Below the pieces are notes generated by a model. The model saw nothing but the letters and a program-made list of their open reading frames with translations, was not told the origin of the DNA and did no database searches. A DNA stretch of 64,000 nucleotides, from contig CM069872.1 of the NCBI GenBank assembly GCA_036172665.1, positions 25,796,001 through 25,860,000 on the forward strand, read 5' to 3'. A program made the position numbers and the translations under genes. Below are positions 63,463 through 64,000 of this stretch, in pieces. This stretch comes from Prosopocoilus inquinatus (taxonomy: Eukaryota > Arthropoda > Insecta > Coleoptera > Lucanidae). The stretch's first letter is position 1. The number at the start of each line of letters is the position of its first letter.

Positions 63463-64000
63463 AGAAGCTGGAAATAGTTTTGAACGAAACAACACGTATT
63501 AGCGTTGTTCCTGTGATGTATCTAAACGATCCTTACTTATCTAACATGTTATTTGCCGTTTGCATGGACTCCAGTAAGTCTGATGTGAGATACGATGTTT
63601 TCGGACGCAGCAGAAGCTGGAAATAGTTTTAAACGAAACAACACGCATTAGCGTTGTTCCTGTGATGTATCTAATCGATCCTTACTTATCTATCATGTTA
63701 TTTGACGTTTGGATGGACTCCAGTAAGTCTGATGTGAGATACGACGTTTTCGGACGCAGCAGAAGCTGGAAATAGTTTTAAACGAAACAACACGCATTAG
63801 CGTTGTTCCTGTGATGTATCTAAACGATCCTTACTTATCTAACATGTTGTTTGACGTTTGGATGGACTCCAGTAAGTCTGATGTGAGATACAAAGTTTTT
63901 GGACGCAGCAGGAGCTAGAAATAGTTTTAAACGAAACAACACGCATTAGCGTTGTTCCTGTAATGTATCTAATCGATCCTTACTCATCTATCATGTTATT
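63463..64000 (+). repeat. Start of a further unit, cut by the window edge
   Basis: The rare 'tttgccgtttgcatgg' monomer (63,552), a 'gacgttttcgg' monomer, then 'ctaacatgttgtttgacg' (63,839). That last variant is otherwise seen only near 52,816, so this part resembles 51.6-52.9 kb with intervening monomers missing. The last monomer (63,915) is truncated by the window end, so the array continues beyond it. Confidence 0.85.

Larger units (their letters stand above)
1..64000 (+). repeat. 149-bp satellite DNA array filling the whole window
   Basis: A 149-bp unit starting 'ctggaaatag' recurs without a break from base 1 (next starts 150, 299 and so on) to a cut-off copy at 63,915-64,000. All copies lie in the same orientation. 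Phase bookkeeping gives 427 full or near-full monomers, three truncated ones (64, 64, 127 bp) and the 86-bp end fragment. The 427 include one of 191 bp, two of 146 bp, two of 148 bp and two of 150 bp. Monomers differ at a limited set of diagnostic positions, and their order defines several higher-order repeats. No unique sequence, transposon, RNA gene or credible coding gene interrupts the array. A centromeric or heterochromatic location is inferred from this organisation; nothing in the window proves it. Confidence 0.99.

Noticed and set aside
868..63477. Recurring 61-codon open frames (for example 868-1,053, 3,890-4,075, 9,254-9,439, 43,481-43,666, 63,292-63,477), all nearly the same protein
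   Set aside because: Each is the same slice of satellite. An ATG arises where 'gagatacgacg' mutates to 'gagatgcgacg' (or a similar change). The frame then runs through one stop-free monomer and ends at 'ctggaaatag' when the 149-bp period shifts the frame. At about 41% G+C, one stop-free frame in six over about 50 codons is expected roughly one time in four. No ribosome-binding, splice, promoter or codon evidence supports translation.
1..64000. CRISPR array
   Set aside because: The repeat is 149 bp with no short invariant repeat alternating with unique spacers. Variation is point substitution between homologous monomers.
1..64000. Repetitive protein-coding gene (mucin- or silk-like)
   Set aside because: 149 is not a multiple of three, so the frame changes each monomer and stops appear within two units. 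No frame stays open beyond about 61 codons on the + strand and no long frame is evident on the other.

Overview
The whole 64,000-base window is one uninterrupted satellite DNA array. A 149-bp monomer is repeated head-to-tail, always in the same orientation, from the first base to the last. Counting phase from base 1 (starting the monomer at 'ctggaaatag') gives 427 monomers of full or near-full length, three truncated ones (64, 64 and 127 bp) and a cut-off 86-bp monomer at the right edge. One of the 427 is 191 bp because of a 42-bp internal duplication. I see no protein-coding gene, tRNA, rRNA, transposable element, CRISPR array or unique sequence on either strand.

Organism: this is eukaryotic, probably from a centromeric, pericentromeric or other heterochromatic block, or a sex or B chromosome. 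I do not recognise the monomer and cannot name a species. A typical monomer is about 41% G+C and carries 9 CpG, against about 6.2 expected from its base composition. CpG is therefore not depleted, which fits an invertebrate (for example an insect) better than a vertebrate or plant with heavy germline methylation. That is inference.

Layout. (1) 1-10.2 kb: older, interleaved duplications with offsets of 6,002, 5,364 and 2,980 bp, one 191-bp monomer, then four almost identical consecutive monomers at 9,579-10,174. (2) 10,251-17,700: two tandem copies of a 3,725-bp (25-monomer) higher-order repeat (HOR) with no difference found by eye. (3) 17.7-24.9 kb: mixed monomers, a 1,043-bp (7-monomer) tandem duplication with a third related copy, then an alternating two-type run. 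(4) 24.6-34.5 kb: a diverged copy of part of block 2, then the most disordered zone, which holds all three truncated monomers, then a diverged copy of 17.3-19.8 kb. (5) 34.5-40.5 kb: an 18-monomer (2,682-bp) repeat. (6) 40,554-51,573: two copies of a 5,510-bp (37-monomer) HOR differing at one base by eye. (7) 51.6-55.4 kb: a rearranged third copy. (8) 55,417-63,462: two copies of a 4,023-bp (27-monomer) HOR differing at one base by eye. (9) 63,463-64,000: the start of another unit.

Nearly all offsets are whole numbers of monomers, as expected from in-register unequal exchange or amplification. The exceptions are explained by the few truncated or indel-bearing monomers, which are copied along with their HORs. 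The window shows how such an array turns over rather than encoding a gene system. All comparisons were made by eye.
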